NCBI GenBank assembly: GCA_946497265.1
Contig: CAMMKL010000035.1
Location: 1-12,426 of the forward strand
Length of the DNA stretch: 12,426 nt
Origin: an uncultured Clostridia bacterium
GTDB lineage: Bacteria > Bacillota > Clostridia > Oscillospirales > Acutalibacteraceae
Direction: 5' to 3'
The notes beneath the pieces are model-generated. The model was not told the DNA's origin. It saw nothing but the letters and a program-made list of their open reading frames with translations, and did no database searches. The position numbers and the translations under genes were made by a program. Below are positions 1 to 7,470 of this stretch, piece after piece; the first letter of the stretch is position 1; each line of letters opens with the position of its first letter.

Positions 1-462
1 GCCCGCCATGTCCTCAATTGGCGGGACGCGCATTCCACAGAATTTGACTCCGGCACGGCACATCCCGTCATCGACCTCATGCCCGACCAGCAGGGCAATC
101 TCCCCAAAGGCGGCACCATGCGGCTGGGCGCTTACCCCTGCCGGGTTAAGGCAAACACCTTTTTATCCGCCGCTTATCAACAGCCGGAAATATTCGAACG
201 CCACCGCCACCGGTACGAATTCAACAGCAAATGGATACCGGAATTTAGGGCCGCCGGCCTTTTACCGGGTGGACTTTCTCCCGACGGTCGTCTGGTAGAG
301 GCGGTGGAGCTGCCGGAACACCCCTTTTATCTGGGCGTGCAGTTCCATCCCGAATTTAAAAGCCGCCCGAACCGTGCCCATCCTCTCTTTCGCGAATTTA
401 TCCACGCCGCGCTGAAATATCAGGAAGACGAAACAGGCGCAACGCGCGGCAGTAGAAAATGA
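1..462 (+). CDS. pyrG: CTP synthase, C-terminal part (5' end outside window)
   Basis: This is the end of the glutamine amidotransferase domain of CTP synthase, which makes CTP from UTP, ATP and glutamine-derived ammonia. The frame is open from base 1, so the gene begins before the window; 153 codons are seen before TGA at 460-462. Family-typical stretches are DAHSTEF, HPVIDLMP, GGTMRLGAYPC, ERHRHRYEFN, SPDGRLVE and GVQFHPEFKSRP. The class-I amidotransferase His (codon 346-348) and Glu (codon 352-354) of the Cys-His-Glu triad are present. The catalytic Cys would lie upstream, outside the window. The tail after the last conserved segment (about 15 residues, Glu/Thr/Arg rich) is unremarkable. 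nadE follows after 22 bases, which suggests cotranscription. The two enzymes share only the theme of nucleotide metabolism and use of ATP with ammonia or glutamine. Confidence 0.96.
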   Translation, partial: ARHVLNWRDAHSTEFDSGTAHPVIDLMPDQQGNLPKGGTMRLGAYPCRVKANTFLSAAYQQPEIFERHRHRYEFNSKWIPEFRAAGLLPGGLSPDGRLVEAVELPEHPFYLGVQFHPEFKSRPNRAHPLFREFIHAALKYQEDETGATRGSRK

Positions 463-484
463 CATCCCAAAGGAGCGGTTTATT

Positions 485-1216
485 ATGAAAAGGAATTACG
501 AGCAGGAACTTAAAAAACGAGTCGATTTCATCCGGAAGCTTCTTAAAGATTCCGGCGCCAAGGGGATTGTATACGGCAACAGCGGCGGCAAGGACAGCGC
601 TCTGGTCGGTATCCTATGTCAAAAAGCCTGCGACCAGGTTTTGGCTTTGATGATGCCCTGTGAATCCAAGCAAAATTATGAGCAGGATATGCAGGACGCC
701 CTTTCGGTTGCCGAACAATATGGAATCAAAACCAAAACGATCGATCTAACCGAAGTAAAAGCAGTTTTCCTCTCCCACATGCCGGAAGGATTGGAGATTT
801 CCTCCATGGCGCGGGCCAATATCGCCCCGCGTCTGCGTATGGCTGCCCTCTATGCAACGGCACAAAGCTTGGGGTATTTGGTGGCGGGCACCGGCAACCG
901 CAGCGAAACCTATATGGGTTATTTTACCAAGTGGGGGGACGGCGCCTGCGATTTTAATCCTATTTCCGATTTGACCGTTACGGAAGTCTATGAATTTCTG
1001 GAATACCTGGACGCTCCCCGTTCCATTCGCACAAAAGCCCCCTCCGCCGGCCTATATCCCGGACAGACCGACGAAAAGGAAATGGGCATAAGTTATAATG
1101 CGATCGATGAATATCTGTTGTGCCATACCGGAGACGCGGACGTCATAAAACGCATAGAAGCCGCCCATCAAAAAACCGAACACAAGCGAAAAGGTATTTT
1201 AACTCTTGGTTTATAA
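485..1216 (+). CDS. nadE: NAD+ synthetase, ammonia-dependent type
   Basis: The 243-residue protein converts nicotinate adenine dinucleotide to NAD+ with ATP and ammonia, the last step of NAD synthesis in the cytoplasm. The ATP-pyrophosphatase P-loop SGGKDSA is at residues 33-39. GTGNRSE (135-141), followed by GYFTKWGDG (145-153), is the NadE signature. PSAGLYPGQTDE near the C-terminus is the usual loop. No nitrilase or glutaminase domain is attached, so this is the short form that uses free ammonia or ammonia from a partner. Length fits the short family. The ATG at 485 is preceded by AGGAG at 471-475. It sits 22 bases after the CTP synthase stop and 25 bases before dapL, probably in one operon. 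The substrate preference (ammonia versus glutamine) is inferred from domain content only. Confidence 0.95.
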   Translation: MKRNYEQELKKRVDFIRKLLKDSGAKGIVYGNSGGKDSALVGILCQKACDQVLALMMPCESKQNYEQDMQDALSVAEQYGIKTKTIDLTEVKAVFLSHMPEGLEISSMARANIAPRLRMAALYATAQSLGYLVAGTGNRSETYMGYFTKWGDGACDFNPISDLTVTEVYEFLEYLDAPRSIRTKAPSAGLYPGQTDEKEMGISYNAIDEYLLCHTGDADVIKRIEAAHQKTEHKRKGILTLGL

Positions 1217-1241
1217 CTGTAGTCAGGAAGAGGCGACCCTT

Positions 1242-2426
1242 ATGAAACTCAACCGGAACTATTTCAATTTGCAGGAAAGCTATCTGTTCTCTACCATAGC
1301 ACACAAGGTAGAGGATTACCAAAAAAAGAATCCGGAACAAAAAATCATCCGCATGGGCATCGGCGACGTTACACGCCCCCTCTGCCCCAAGGTAGTGGAG
1401 GCGATGCAGCAAGCCGCTTTGGAAATGGGGCAAGAATCCACATTTCGCGGTTACGGCCCGGAGCAGGGCTATGCGTTCCTGCGCGAAGATATCCGCGGCT
1501 ACTACGCTAACCGAGGTGTCGCTTTGCAGGAAGACGAAATTTTTATTAGCGACGGGGCAAAAAGCGACCTAGGAAATATTTTGGACTTGTTCAGCGCCGA
1601 CAATTCCGTTTTGATTCCCAATCCGGTTTATCCGGTTTATGTCGATACCAACGTAATGGCCGGCCGCCGTATCTCTTATTTGTTCGCCAACCGGGAAAAT
1701 CAGTTCCTCCCCATGCCGGATCTTTCCCAGCCCGCAGACATCATCTATCTTTGCTCTCCAAACAACCCCACCGGGGCCGTTTACAACAAAGAGCAACTCG
1801 CCGAATGGGTGAGGTACGCCCGCAAACAGCACGCTTTGATTCTGTTTGACGCCGCCTACGAGGCGTTTGTGCAGGATCCCCTCCCCCACAGCATTTTTGA
1901 AATTGAAGGCGCCAAACAGTGCGCCATAGAATTTTGTTCTCTTTCCAAGACGGCTGGGTTTACCGGAACCCGCTGTGGTTACACCGTGGTGCCAAACGAT
2001 CTGGTTTTTGAAAACGCCGGCCTGAACAAGCTTTGGCTGCGCCGCCAGACCACAAAGTTCAACGGCGTACCCTATGTGGTACAAAAAGCGGCAAGCGCGG
2101 TATTCACAGAAGAAGGGCAACAGCAAGTACGGCAAAATATCGCCTATTATCAGCAAAACGCCGCCGTCATTTCCAGTACCCTTCAGGAATTGGGCATTTG
2201 GTTTATCGGAGGGCGCAACTCCCCTTATATCTGGATGCAGTGCCCCAAAGGCTTGGGTTCCTGGCAATTTTTCGATATTCTGTTGGAGAAGTGCGGCGTA
2301 GTCGGGACGCCGGGAAGCGGTTTCGGCTCGGCTGGAGAAGGATATTTCCGCTTGACCGCCTTCGGCAGTCATGACGATACTAAAGAAGCGATGACCCGTT
2401 TTTCCCATATAATCGTCAATTTATAA
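1242..2426 (+). CDS. dapL: LL-diaminopimelate aminotransferase
   Basis: A 394-residue, fold-type I PLP aminotransferase. DapL converts tetrahydrodipicolinate directly to LL-diaminopimelate using glutamate, which shortcuts the succinylase or acetylase branches of lysine and peptidoglycan synthesis. DapL-like features are IRMGIGDVTRPL near residue 37, FRGYGPEQGY (68-77), CSPNNPTGA (171-179), DAAYEAF (203-209) and SLSKTAGFTGTRCGY with the PLP-binding Lys at residue 236. The ATG at 1242 is chosen because AGGAAGAGG (1225-1233) lies 8 bases upstream and conserved sequence begins soon after. A TTG at 1206 in the same frame would overlap the nadE end and is less likely. Length is close to the family's roughly 400-410 residues. 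The gene is the last of the pyrG-nadE-dapL run. Other class I aminotransferases are possible, but the motif set favours DapL. Confidence 0.92.
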   Translation: MKLNRNYFNLQESYLFSTIAHKVEDYQKKNPEQKIIRMGIGDVTRPLCPKVVEAMQQAALEMGQESTFRGYGPEQGYAFLREDIRGYYANRGVALQEDEIFISDGAKSDLGNILDLFSADNSVLIPNPVYPVYVDTNVMAGRRISYLFANRENQFLPMPDLSQPADIIYLCSPNNPTGAVYNKEQLAEWVRYARKQHALILFDAAYEAFVQDPLPHSIFEIEGAKQCAIEFCSLSKTAGFTGTRCGYTVVPNDLVFENAGLNKLWLRRQTTKFNGVPYVVQKAASAVFTEEGQQQVRQNIAYYQQNAAVISSTLQELGIWFIGGRNSPYIWMQCPKGLGSWQFFDILLEKCGVVGTPGSGFGSAGEGYFRLTAFGSHDDTKEAMTRFSHIIVNL

Positions 2427-2800
2427 AATGCTCATGCTTTTCAGCATGGAATGTACGTTGTCTGTATCTTCGCTTTACTTCGCAAAGTGTTTTTAGATCA
2501 TTTCATTACGGTAGCATTATCAAAAGTTATCCATTTTAAAGAGGGCAGACAGTTCCGGTTGTCTGCCCTAATGTTTTGTAAAGATAGTTCCATTCCGTCC
2601 ACCGTTTTTGTATTGGCCAGCTCCTGCCGTCAAAAATTTTAAGCTTCTTTCCAAGTATACCCGCTCCACTTCCTTACGGCAAGAAGATAGCTATCTCGGT
2701 AATTACCCTAAGGGTTCGATATATTCTTGATGTTTAAGTAGATTAATTTAAGACAATTTGTGGAAATTCAAATTCCGTTAAAAAAGTATCGAAAATCCTC
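2427..2800. other. Spacer between dapL and the efflux operon
   Basis: There is no convincing gene here. It holds a small hairpin (CATGCT 2433-2438 with AGCATG 2443-2448, no T-tract), the terminator listed separately at 2542-2577, a 12-base palindrome AGATAGCTATCT (2686-2697), and AT-rich sequence leading to the promoter at 2801. A 63-codon open frame at 2451-2642 runs across the terminator hairpin, has no ribosome binding site and is not counted. Confidence 0.6.
2542..2577 (+). terminator. Rho-independent terminator after dapL
   Basis: A perfect 10-bp stem, AGGGCAGACA (2542-2551) with TGTCTGCCCT (2560-2569), has an 8-base loop and is followed by a short T-rich stretch (AATGTTTT). A-rich sequence precedes it, so it may also work weakly on the - strand. 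It lies about 115 bases past the dapL stop and probably ends the nadE-dapL transcript. Confidence 0.75.
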
Positions 2801-2829
2801 TTGACATATAAAATTTCCTTTCTTATAAT
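2801..2829 (+). promoter_or_regulatory. Sigma-A promoter of the marR-ABC operon
   Basis: TTGACA (2801-2806) and TATAAT (2824-2829) are both perfect consensus hexamers, separated by 17 bases. The expected transcription start is near 2836, inside the first palindromic operator. With such a strong core promoter, repression is the likely mode of control. Confidence 0.88.
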
Positions 2830-2830
2830 G

Positions 2831-2865
2831 TGTAGCATACGACACAAAAAGTATAGCATGCTACA
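2831..2865. promoter_or_regulatory. Two tandem palindromic operators, probably for the MarR repressor
   Basis: Site 1 is TGTAGCATACGACA (2831-2844) and site 2 is TATAGCATGCTACA (2852-2865). Both approximate the palindrome TGTAGCATGCTACA, with 2 and 1 mismatches respectively. Their starts are 21 bases apart, two helical turns, so two dimers would sit on the same DNA face. They begin one base after the -10 and cover the start of transcription, the usual place for autorepression by MarR-family proteins. That the adjacent MarR protein binds here is inference. Confidence 0.7.
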
Positions 2866-2890
2866 TATTAACAAAGGAGTTGATAAGAGG

Positions 2891-3325
2891 ATGGAAAAGC
2901 AAAGCATAGGATCTATGATTAAAATCTTAAGCGAAACGATCAGTCAAAAGGTCAATAAAAACGGCAAGGAGTTTAATCTGACTATGCAGCAGATGAAAAT
3001 ACTGCATTTTTTAAAAAAACGTGAAGGTAAAACCGAAAGCAGTCAAAAAGACATCCAAGACTATATGAAAATTTCCCATCCCACAACCGTTAGTATTTTG
3101 CGGCTTATGCAGGCCAAAGGGTTTATCAAAATTGCAACGAGCGACAGGGATAAACGGATGAAGATTGTAACCCTAACCGGTCAAGAAGAGGGCTTTGTGA
3201 AAAAGGTTTTGGTAGGCCGGGAGCAAATGGAAAAGCAACTGGTAAACGGCCTGACCGAGCGGGAACAGGATGACTTGCGGCGATATCTGCGGCGAATGTA
3301 CGAAAATATTACCGGGCCCTGTTAA
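2891..3325 (+). CDS. MarR-family transcriptional regulator
   Basis: A 144-residue winged-helix regulator, a typical MarR length. The helix-turn-helix spans about residues 50-76 (SQKDIQDYMKISHPTTVSIL, then RLMQAKGFI). The wing at about 80-96 has the family pattern SDRDKRMKIVTLT, and amphipathic N- and C-terminal helices supply the dimer interface. The ATG at 2891 is chosen because AAAGGAG (2873-2879) lies 11 bases upstream. The frame is open back to 2801, but that part contains the promoter and operators. It is the first gene of a unit with two ABC exporter genes (60-base gap). The layout fits a repressor that releases its operators when it binds a drug-like ligand, but the ligand cannot be read from the sequence. 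Confidence 0.9.
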   Translation: MEKQSIGSMIKILSETISQKVNKNGKEFNLTMQQMKILHFLKKREGKTESSQKDIQDYMKISHPTTVSILRLMQAKGFIKIATSDRDKRMKIVTLTGQEEGFVKKVLVGREQMEKQLVNGLTEREQDDLRRYLRRMYENITGPC

Positions 3326-3385
3326 AGGGATTTCCAATTGATATTGGGTGAGGTAGTACGGTTATAACAGACAAAAGGAGGAACT

Positions 3386-5119
3386 ATGAATAAACTGCTA
3401 TTTAAATCCATACGGGAGTATAAAAAACAATCCATTTTGGCCCCTCTGTTTGTTGTCTTAGAAGTTTTGATGGAAGTGTTGATCCCATTCCAGATGTCTA
3501 AGATCATTGATGTAGGAATTCAGGGCAAAAATCTTACCTATATTATTGAGGTCGGGGGCGTTCTGGTGATTATGGCGATGCTGGCCCTGCTGTTCGGCAC
3601 ACTGGCCGGCAAATTTGCTGCGGAAGCCGGCGCGGGCTATGCAAAAAATCTGCGGCACGATATTTTTTATAAAATCCAAAAGTTTTCTTTTAAAAATATC
3701 GACCACTTTTCTACCCCAAGCCTCGTAACCAGGATGACCACGGACATTACCAATGTACAGATGGCTTATATGATGACGATCCGCCTTTTGGCAAGGGCCC
3801 CGATCATGATCATACTGTCATGGATTATGACTTTAATTATCAATTGGGAAATTGCAATCCTGTTTTTATGCGCGATTCCGGTGCTGGGCTTTTTGCTAAT
3901 CTTTATTGAAAAGAAAGCACACAAATATTTTGTCCAGGTGTTTGACGAGTATGATGTGTTGAACAACTCCGTCCAGGAAAACGTCAATGCTGCGCGTGTG
4001 GTCAAAGCTTATGTGCGGGAAGGCCATGAGATCAATAAATTCCATGGGATATCCAAAATCGTTTTCAATCTGTTTACCAAAGCGGAAAAAATCGTAGCGT
4101 TCAACAATCCGATTATGATGTTTGTCATGTATGCCGTTATTCTGATTATGGTTCTCATCGGAGGAAAGGCTATTGTGTTCGGGAACATGGAGGCCGGACA
4201 GCTAACCAGTGTTTTGGTGTATGCCATGCAGATCCTGATGTCTTTGATGATGGTTTCCTTTGTGTTTGTCATGATTATGATTGCGGAAGCTTCCACGGAC
4301 CGCATCACGGAAGTGCTCAAAGAGGTCCCGGAGATGCAGGATAAAGACAACGCTGTCCGGGAGGTTCCCAACGGCGATATCGACTTTGAAAATGTGGATT
4401 TCAGCTATGCCGGGGAGGATGGAAAGCTTGCCCTGAAAAACGTCAATCTACATATTAAATCCGGCCAGATGATTGGCATTTTCGGCGGGACCGGCAGTTC
4501 CAAAACTTCGCTGGTACAGCTCATCCCCAGGCTATATGATGTGACCGGCGGTTCCGTAAAGGTCGGGGATATCGATGTTAGGGAATACGACCTGGAGGCG
4601 CTTCGGGATCAGGTCGCCATGGTGCTTCAGAAAAACGTACTTTTTACCGGCAGTATCTATGACAATATCCGTTGGGGAGATGAGAACGCCAGCGACGAAG
4701 AGGTGCAGCGTGTCTGCCGATTGGCCCAGGCGGACGGTTTTGTTCGGGAATTTCCAAACGGCTACAACTCCATGATTGTGCAGGGAGGCAATAACGTATC
4801 CGGCGGACAGAAGCAGAGGCTTTGCATCGCTCGGGCTTTGTTGAAGAAACCGAAGATCTTGATCCTGGACGATTCTACCAGCGCGGTAGACACCAAAACC
4901 GACGCTTTGATTCGAAAAGCATTCCGGGAAGAAATTCCGGACACGACAAAAATTATTATCTCCCAGAGAATCTCTTCCATTGAAGATGCAGATCAGATCA
5001 TTGTGATTGATAACGGCGAAATCAACGGAATAGGTACTTCAGAGGAACTGCTGAAGAACAATCAGATTTACCGGGAAGTGTATGAATCTCAAGTGAAAGG
5101 AAGGGATGAAAATGAGTAA
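3386..5119 (+). CDS. Heterodimeric ABC exporter subunit, degenerate-site half
   Basis: A 577-residue half-transporter: an ABC type-1 exporter membrane domain (six expected helices within residues 1-310) fused to an ATPase domain (about 335-577). Walker A is GGTGSSKT (367-374), with Ser where Gly is usual before Lys. The signature VSGGQ (471-475) is canonical. Walker B ends in Asp495, but Asp496 replaces the catalytic Glu, and Gln527 replaces the switch His (SQRIS). These changes mark the half that supplies the non-hydrolysing ATP site in asymmetric exporters such as TM287/288, BmrCD and LmrCD. AGGAGG (about 3377-3381) precedes the ATG. The next gene overlaps its end, as expected for an obligate partner. 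The likely role is drug or lipid efflux; the substrate is unknown. Confidence 0.93.
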   Translation: MNKLLFKSIREYKKQSILAPLFVVLEVLMEVLIPFQMSKIIDVGIQGKNLTYIIEVGGVLVIMAMLALLFGTLAGKFAAEAGAGYAKNLRHDIFYKIQKFSFKNIDHFSTPSLVTRMTTDITNVQMAYMMTIRLLARAPIMIILSWIMTLIINWEIAILFLCAIPVLGFLLIFIEKKAHKYFVQVFDEYDVLNNSVQENVNAARVVKAYVREGHEINKFHGISKIVFNLFTKAEKIVAFNNPIMMFVMYAVILIMVLIGGKAIVFGNMEAGQLTSVLVYAMQILMSLMMVSFVFVMIMIAEASTDRITEVLKEVPEMQDKDNAVREVPNGDIDFENVDFSYAGEDGKLALKNVNLHIKSGQMIGIFGGTGSSKTSLVQLIPRLYDVTGGSVKVGDIDVREYDLEALRDQVAMVLQKNVLFTGSIYDNIRWGDENASDEEVQRVCRLAQADGFVREFPNGYNSMIVQGGNNVSGGQKQRLCIARALLKKPKILILDDSTSAVDTKTDALIRKAFREEIPDTTKIIISQRISSIEDADQIIVIDNGEINGIGTSEELLKNNQIYREVYESQVKGRDENE

Positions 5120-6998
5120 GTTAAAAGGAAAAAACACTAAGGATACGATGAAAACGGCCAAACGGCTTCTCAAATATGTAACAGGCACTTACAAAAAGGA
5201 ATTTATCATCGTGTTCGTCTGCATTATCTTGTGCTCAATCGCCACGATTTCCGTCTCCCTTTCCATGAAGTTTTTACTGGATTATTATATTCTTCCGCTC
5301 GTCGGGAATGCTAACCCGAATTTTTCTGGATTATATCAAGCGATGGTAGTACTCGCCTGCATCTTCCTTTTGGGCGTAGTCGCCTCTTTCCTCTATAGCA
5401 GGCTGATGGTCAAAATCGGGCAAGGCGTTTTAAAACGGGTCCGGGATGAGATGTTTGAGCATATGCAAACCTTGCCGATCCGGTATTTTGATCAGAATAC
5501 CAACGGATCTATTATGAGCCTATATACCAACGATACCGACGCCCTTAGACAGATGATCAACCAGTCGATCCCCCAGGTATTGATGTCGGCCATCACGGTT
5601 GTGGTCACCTTTGTCTCCATGCTTGTGCTAAGCCCTCTTTTGACCATTTTGGCGGTTGCCATGATTTTTGTGCTGTTCCTGGTGGCCCGAAAGCTGGGAG
5701 GAAGCAGCGGCAAATACTTTATCCGGCAACAGATTGACTTGGCGGATGTGACTGGATTCGTAGAAGAGCGCATGAACGGGCAGCGCGTTATCAAGGTATT
5801 TAATCACGAGAGGATTTCTGAAGAAGAATTTGATAAGCTGAACGAACGCCTGTACATCAGCTCCTCCAAGGCTCATACGTTTGCAAGCGTAATGGGGCCG
5901 GTTATGGGCAACATTGGTAACATCCAATTTGTATTGACCGCTATTCTCGGTGGTATCCTGTTGGTAACCGGCGTAGGCGGCATGACCATCGGTACAATTG
6001 TTTCGTATATGCAGTTTACCAAAAGCTTCACACAGCCTTTCATGCAGGTCGCGCAGCAATTCAACTCGATTATCATGGCCCTTGCCGGAGCGGAACGCAT
6101 CTTCAACATGATCGACGAAGAGCCTGAGGTAGACAACGGTTATGTAACCTTGGTAAACGCCCGCAAAGACTCGAACGGTAACCTTGTAGAATGCAAGGAA
6201 AGGACCGGCACGTGGGCTTGGAAACACCCACATCAGGAAGACGGTTCCGTCACTTATACGGAACTTAAGGGCGACGTCCGGTTCTATGATATGTCCTTTG
6301 GTTATACGGAAGATAAGATGGTCCTGCACGACCTAACCTTGTACGCCAAACCAGGGCAAAAGCTGGCTTTTGTTGGTTCTACCGGCGCTGGAAAAACCAC
6401 CATTACCAACCTGATCAATCGTTTTTACGATGTGCAGGATGGAAAAATCCGTTACGACGATATTAATATCAATAAGATCAAAAAAGCGGATTTGCGCCGC
6501 TCCTTGGGGATCGTATTACAGGATACCCACCTTTTCACAGGGACGATTATGGAAAACATCCGTTACGGAAAACTGGATGCAAGCGATGAAGAGGTATACG
6601 AAGCGGCAAGACTGGCCTATGCGGATCAATTTATTCAGAGGCTTCCCAACGGCTATCAGACGATGTTAAGCGGGGACGGCGAAGAGCTTTCCCAAGGGCA
6701 AAGGCAGCTTCTGGCGATCGCAAGAGCGGCCGTGGCCAATCCCCCAGTGTTGATCCTGGACGAAGCAACTTCCAGCATAGATACGCGCACCGAAAGCATC
6801 GTACAAAAGGGTATGGATAACCTTATGAGAGGTAGGACTGTGTTTGTGATCGCACACAGGCTCTCCACGATACGAAACAGCGATGCGATTATCGTATTGG
6901 AACACGGAAGGATTATTGAAAGGGGAACCCACGAAGATTTAATCAAAGAAAAGGGAACCTATTATCAGCTTTATACAGGAAAACTGGAACTTTCTTAA
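5106..6998 (+). CDS. Heterodimeric ABC exporter subunit, catalytic half
   Basis: A 630-residue half-transporter with an N-terminal membrane domain (about residues 20-330) and an ATPase domain. Walker A GSTGAGKT (424-431), Walker B Asp552 with catalytic Glu553 (LDEATSS) and switch His584 (AHRLST) are all canonical. The signature is LSQGQ (528-532) rather than LSGGQ. That signature faces the degenerate Walker site of the partner, so the pair has one active and one inactive ATP site. A stretch of about 55 residues before the first ATPase strand (about 340-395, including RTGTWAWKHP) is longer than in the partner and is seen in related Firmicute exporters. The start overlaps the upstream stop. ATG 5106 and ATG 5112 both lie just after AAAGGAAGGG; the second has the more normal spacing. 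No clear terminator follows. Confidence 0.93.
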   Translation: MKMSKLKGKNTKDTMKTAKRLLKYVTGTYKKEFIIVFVCIILCSIATISVSLSMKFLLDYYILPLVGNANPNFSGLYQAMVVLACIFLLGVVASFLYSRLMVKIGQGVLKRVRDEMFEHMQTLPIRYFDQNTNGSIMSLYTNDTDALRQMINQSIPQVLMSAITVVVTFVSMLVLSPLLTILAVAMIFVLFLVARKLGGSSGKYFIRQQIDLADVTGFVEERMNGQRVIKVFNHERISEEEFDKLNERLYISSSKAHTFASVMGPVMGNIGNIQFVLTAILGGILLVTGVGGMTIGTIVSYMQFTKSFTQPFMQVAQQFNSIIMALAGAERIFNMIDEEPEVDNGYVTLVNARKDSNGNLVECKERTGTWAWKHPHQEDGSVTYTELKGDVRFYDMSFGYTEDKMVLHDLTLYAKPGQKLAFVGSTGAGKTTITNLINRFYDVQDGKIRYDDININKIKKADLRRSLGIVLQDTHLFTGTIMENIRYGKLDASDEEVYEAARLAYADQFIQRLPNGYQTMLSGDGEELSQGQRQLLAIARAAVANPPVLILDEATSSIDTRTESIVQKGMDNLMRGRTVFVIAHRLSTIRNSDAIIVLEHGRIIERGTHEDLIKEKGTYYQLYTGKLELS

Positions 6999-7470
6999 CG
7001 GAAAAGCCTACGATACACAAACCTCCTGTTTAGGCAGGATCTCAGAGAATAATGTGCAATCTGCAAAAGGGGTTGGCGTCTATGAAATCATAGGCGGCAA
7101 GCCCTTTTATTGGAATGCCAGTCCACCATGCGTAATGCCCCGGTACCTCTCTCTCTCGATTGCCCCATTCCCTTTTGGCATTCTCCTTACATCGTGCTGA
7201 CTGGCTCAGTCATAGCGCACAAAAGAAACCAAGCACAATAGGCCACCAAATGACTCCGTTTATGAATGATCCTAGTAATACGGTACGATTTCCCGCAACT
7301 TCCCCATCGTATCAGCTTATGTGTTTTGATTCCCTATATCTGGTAAACCTGTCCATATACATATAAGTACTACGTGCTTTGCGCATATTACCCCTACCTT
7401 ACGAACGTTACAAAACTATGACAATGGCAGTCAAGCTCCGGCTGCACGCCATACCCATAGCAAATAAAAT
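6999..7470. other. Gene-free spacer between convergent genes
   Basis: There are 472 bases between the ends of the ABC exporter gene (+) and the MATE gene (-). No open frame here has a ribosome binding site or recognisable protein motifs. The only structure seen is a short hairpin, TGACTG (7198-7203) with CAGTCA (7207-7212), extended by GTGC/GCAC outside a bulge, without a T-tract on either strand. No convincing terminator for either converging gene was found, so termination may depend on Rho or on collision. Confidence 0.5.

Noticed and set aside
1569..2408. Long open frame on the - strand (279 codons).
   Set aside because: It lies opposite dapL, which has a full set of family motifs; the antisense protein has none and no ribosome binding site.
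2451..2642. 63-codon open frame after dapL.
   Set aside because: It crosses the terminator hairpin, has no ribosome binding site and no family resemblance.
5628..6329. Open frame on the - strand (233 codons).
   Set aside because: Opposite the second ABC exporter subunit; no recognisable domain.
7160..7366. 68-codon open frame in the convergent spacer.
   Set aside because: TTG start without ribosome binding site and composition unlike a protein; the spacer shows no coding pattern on either strand.
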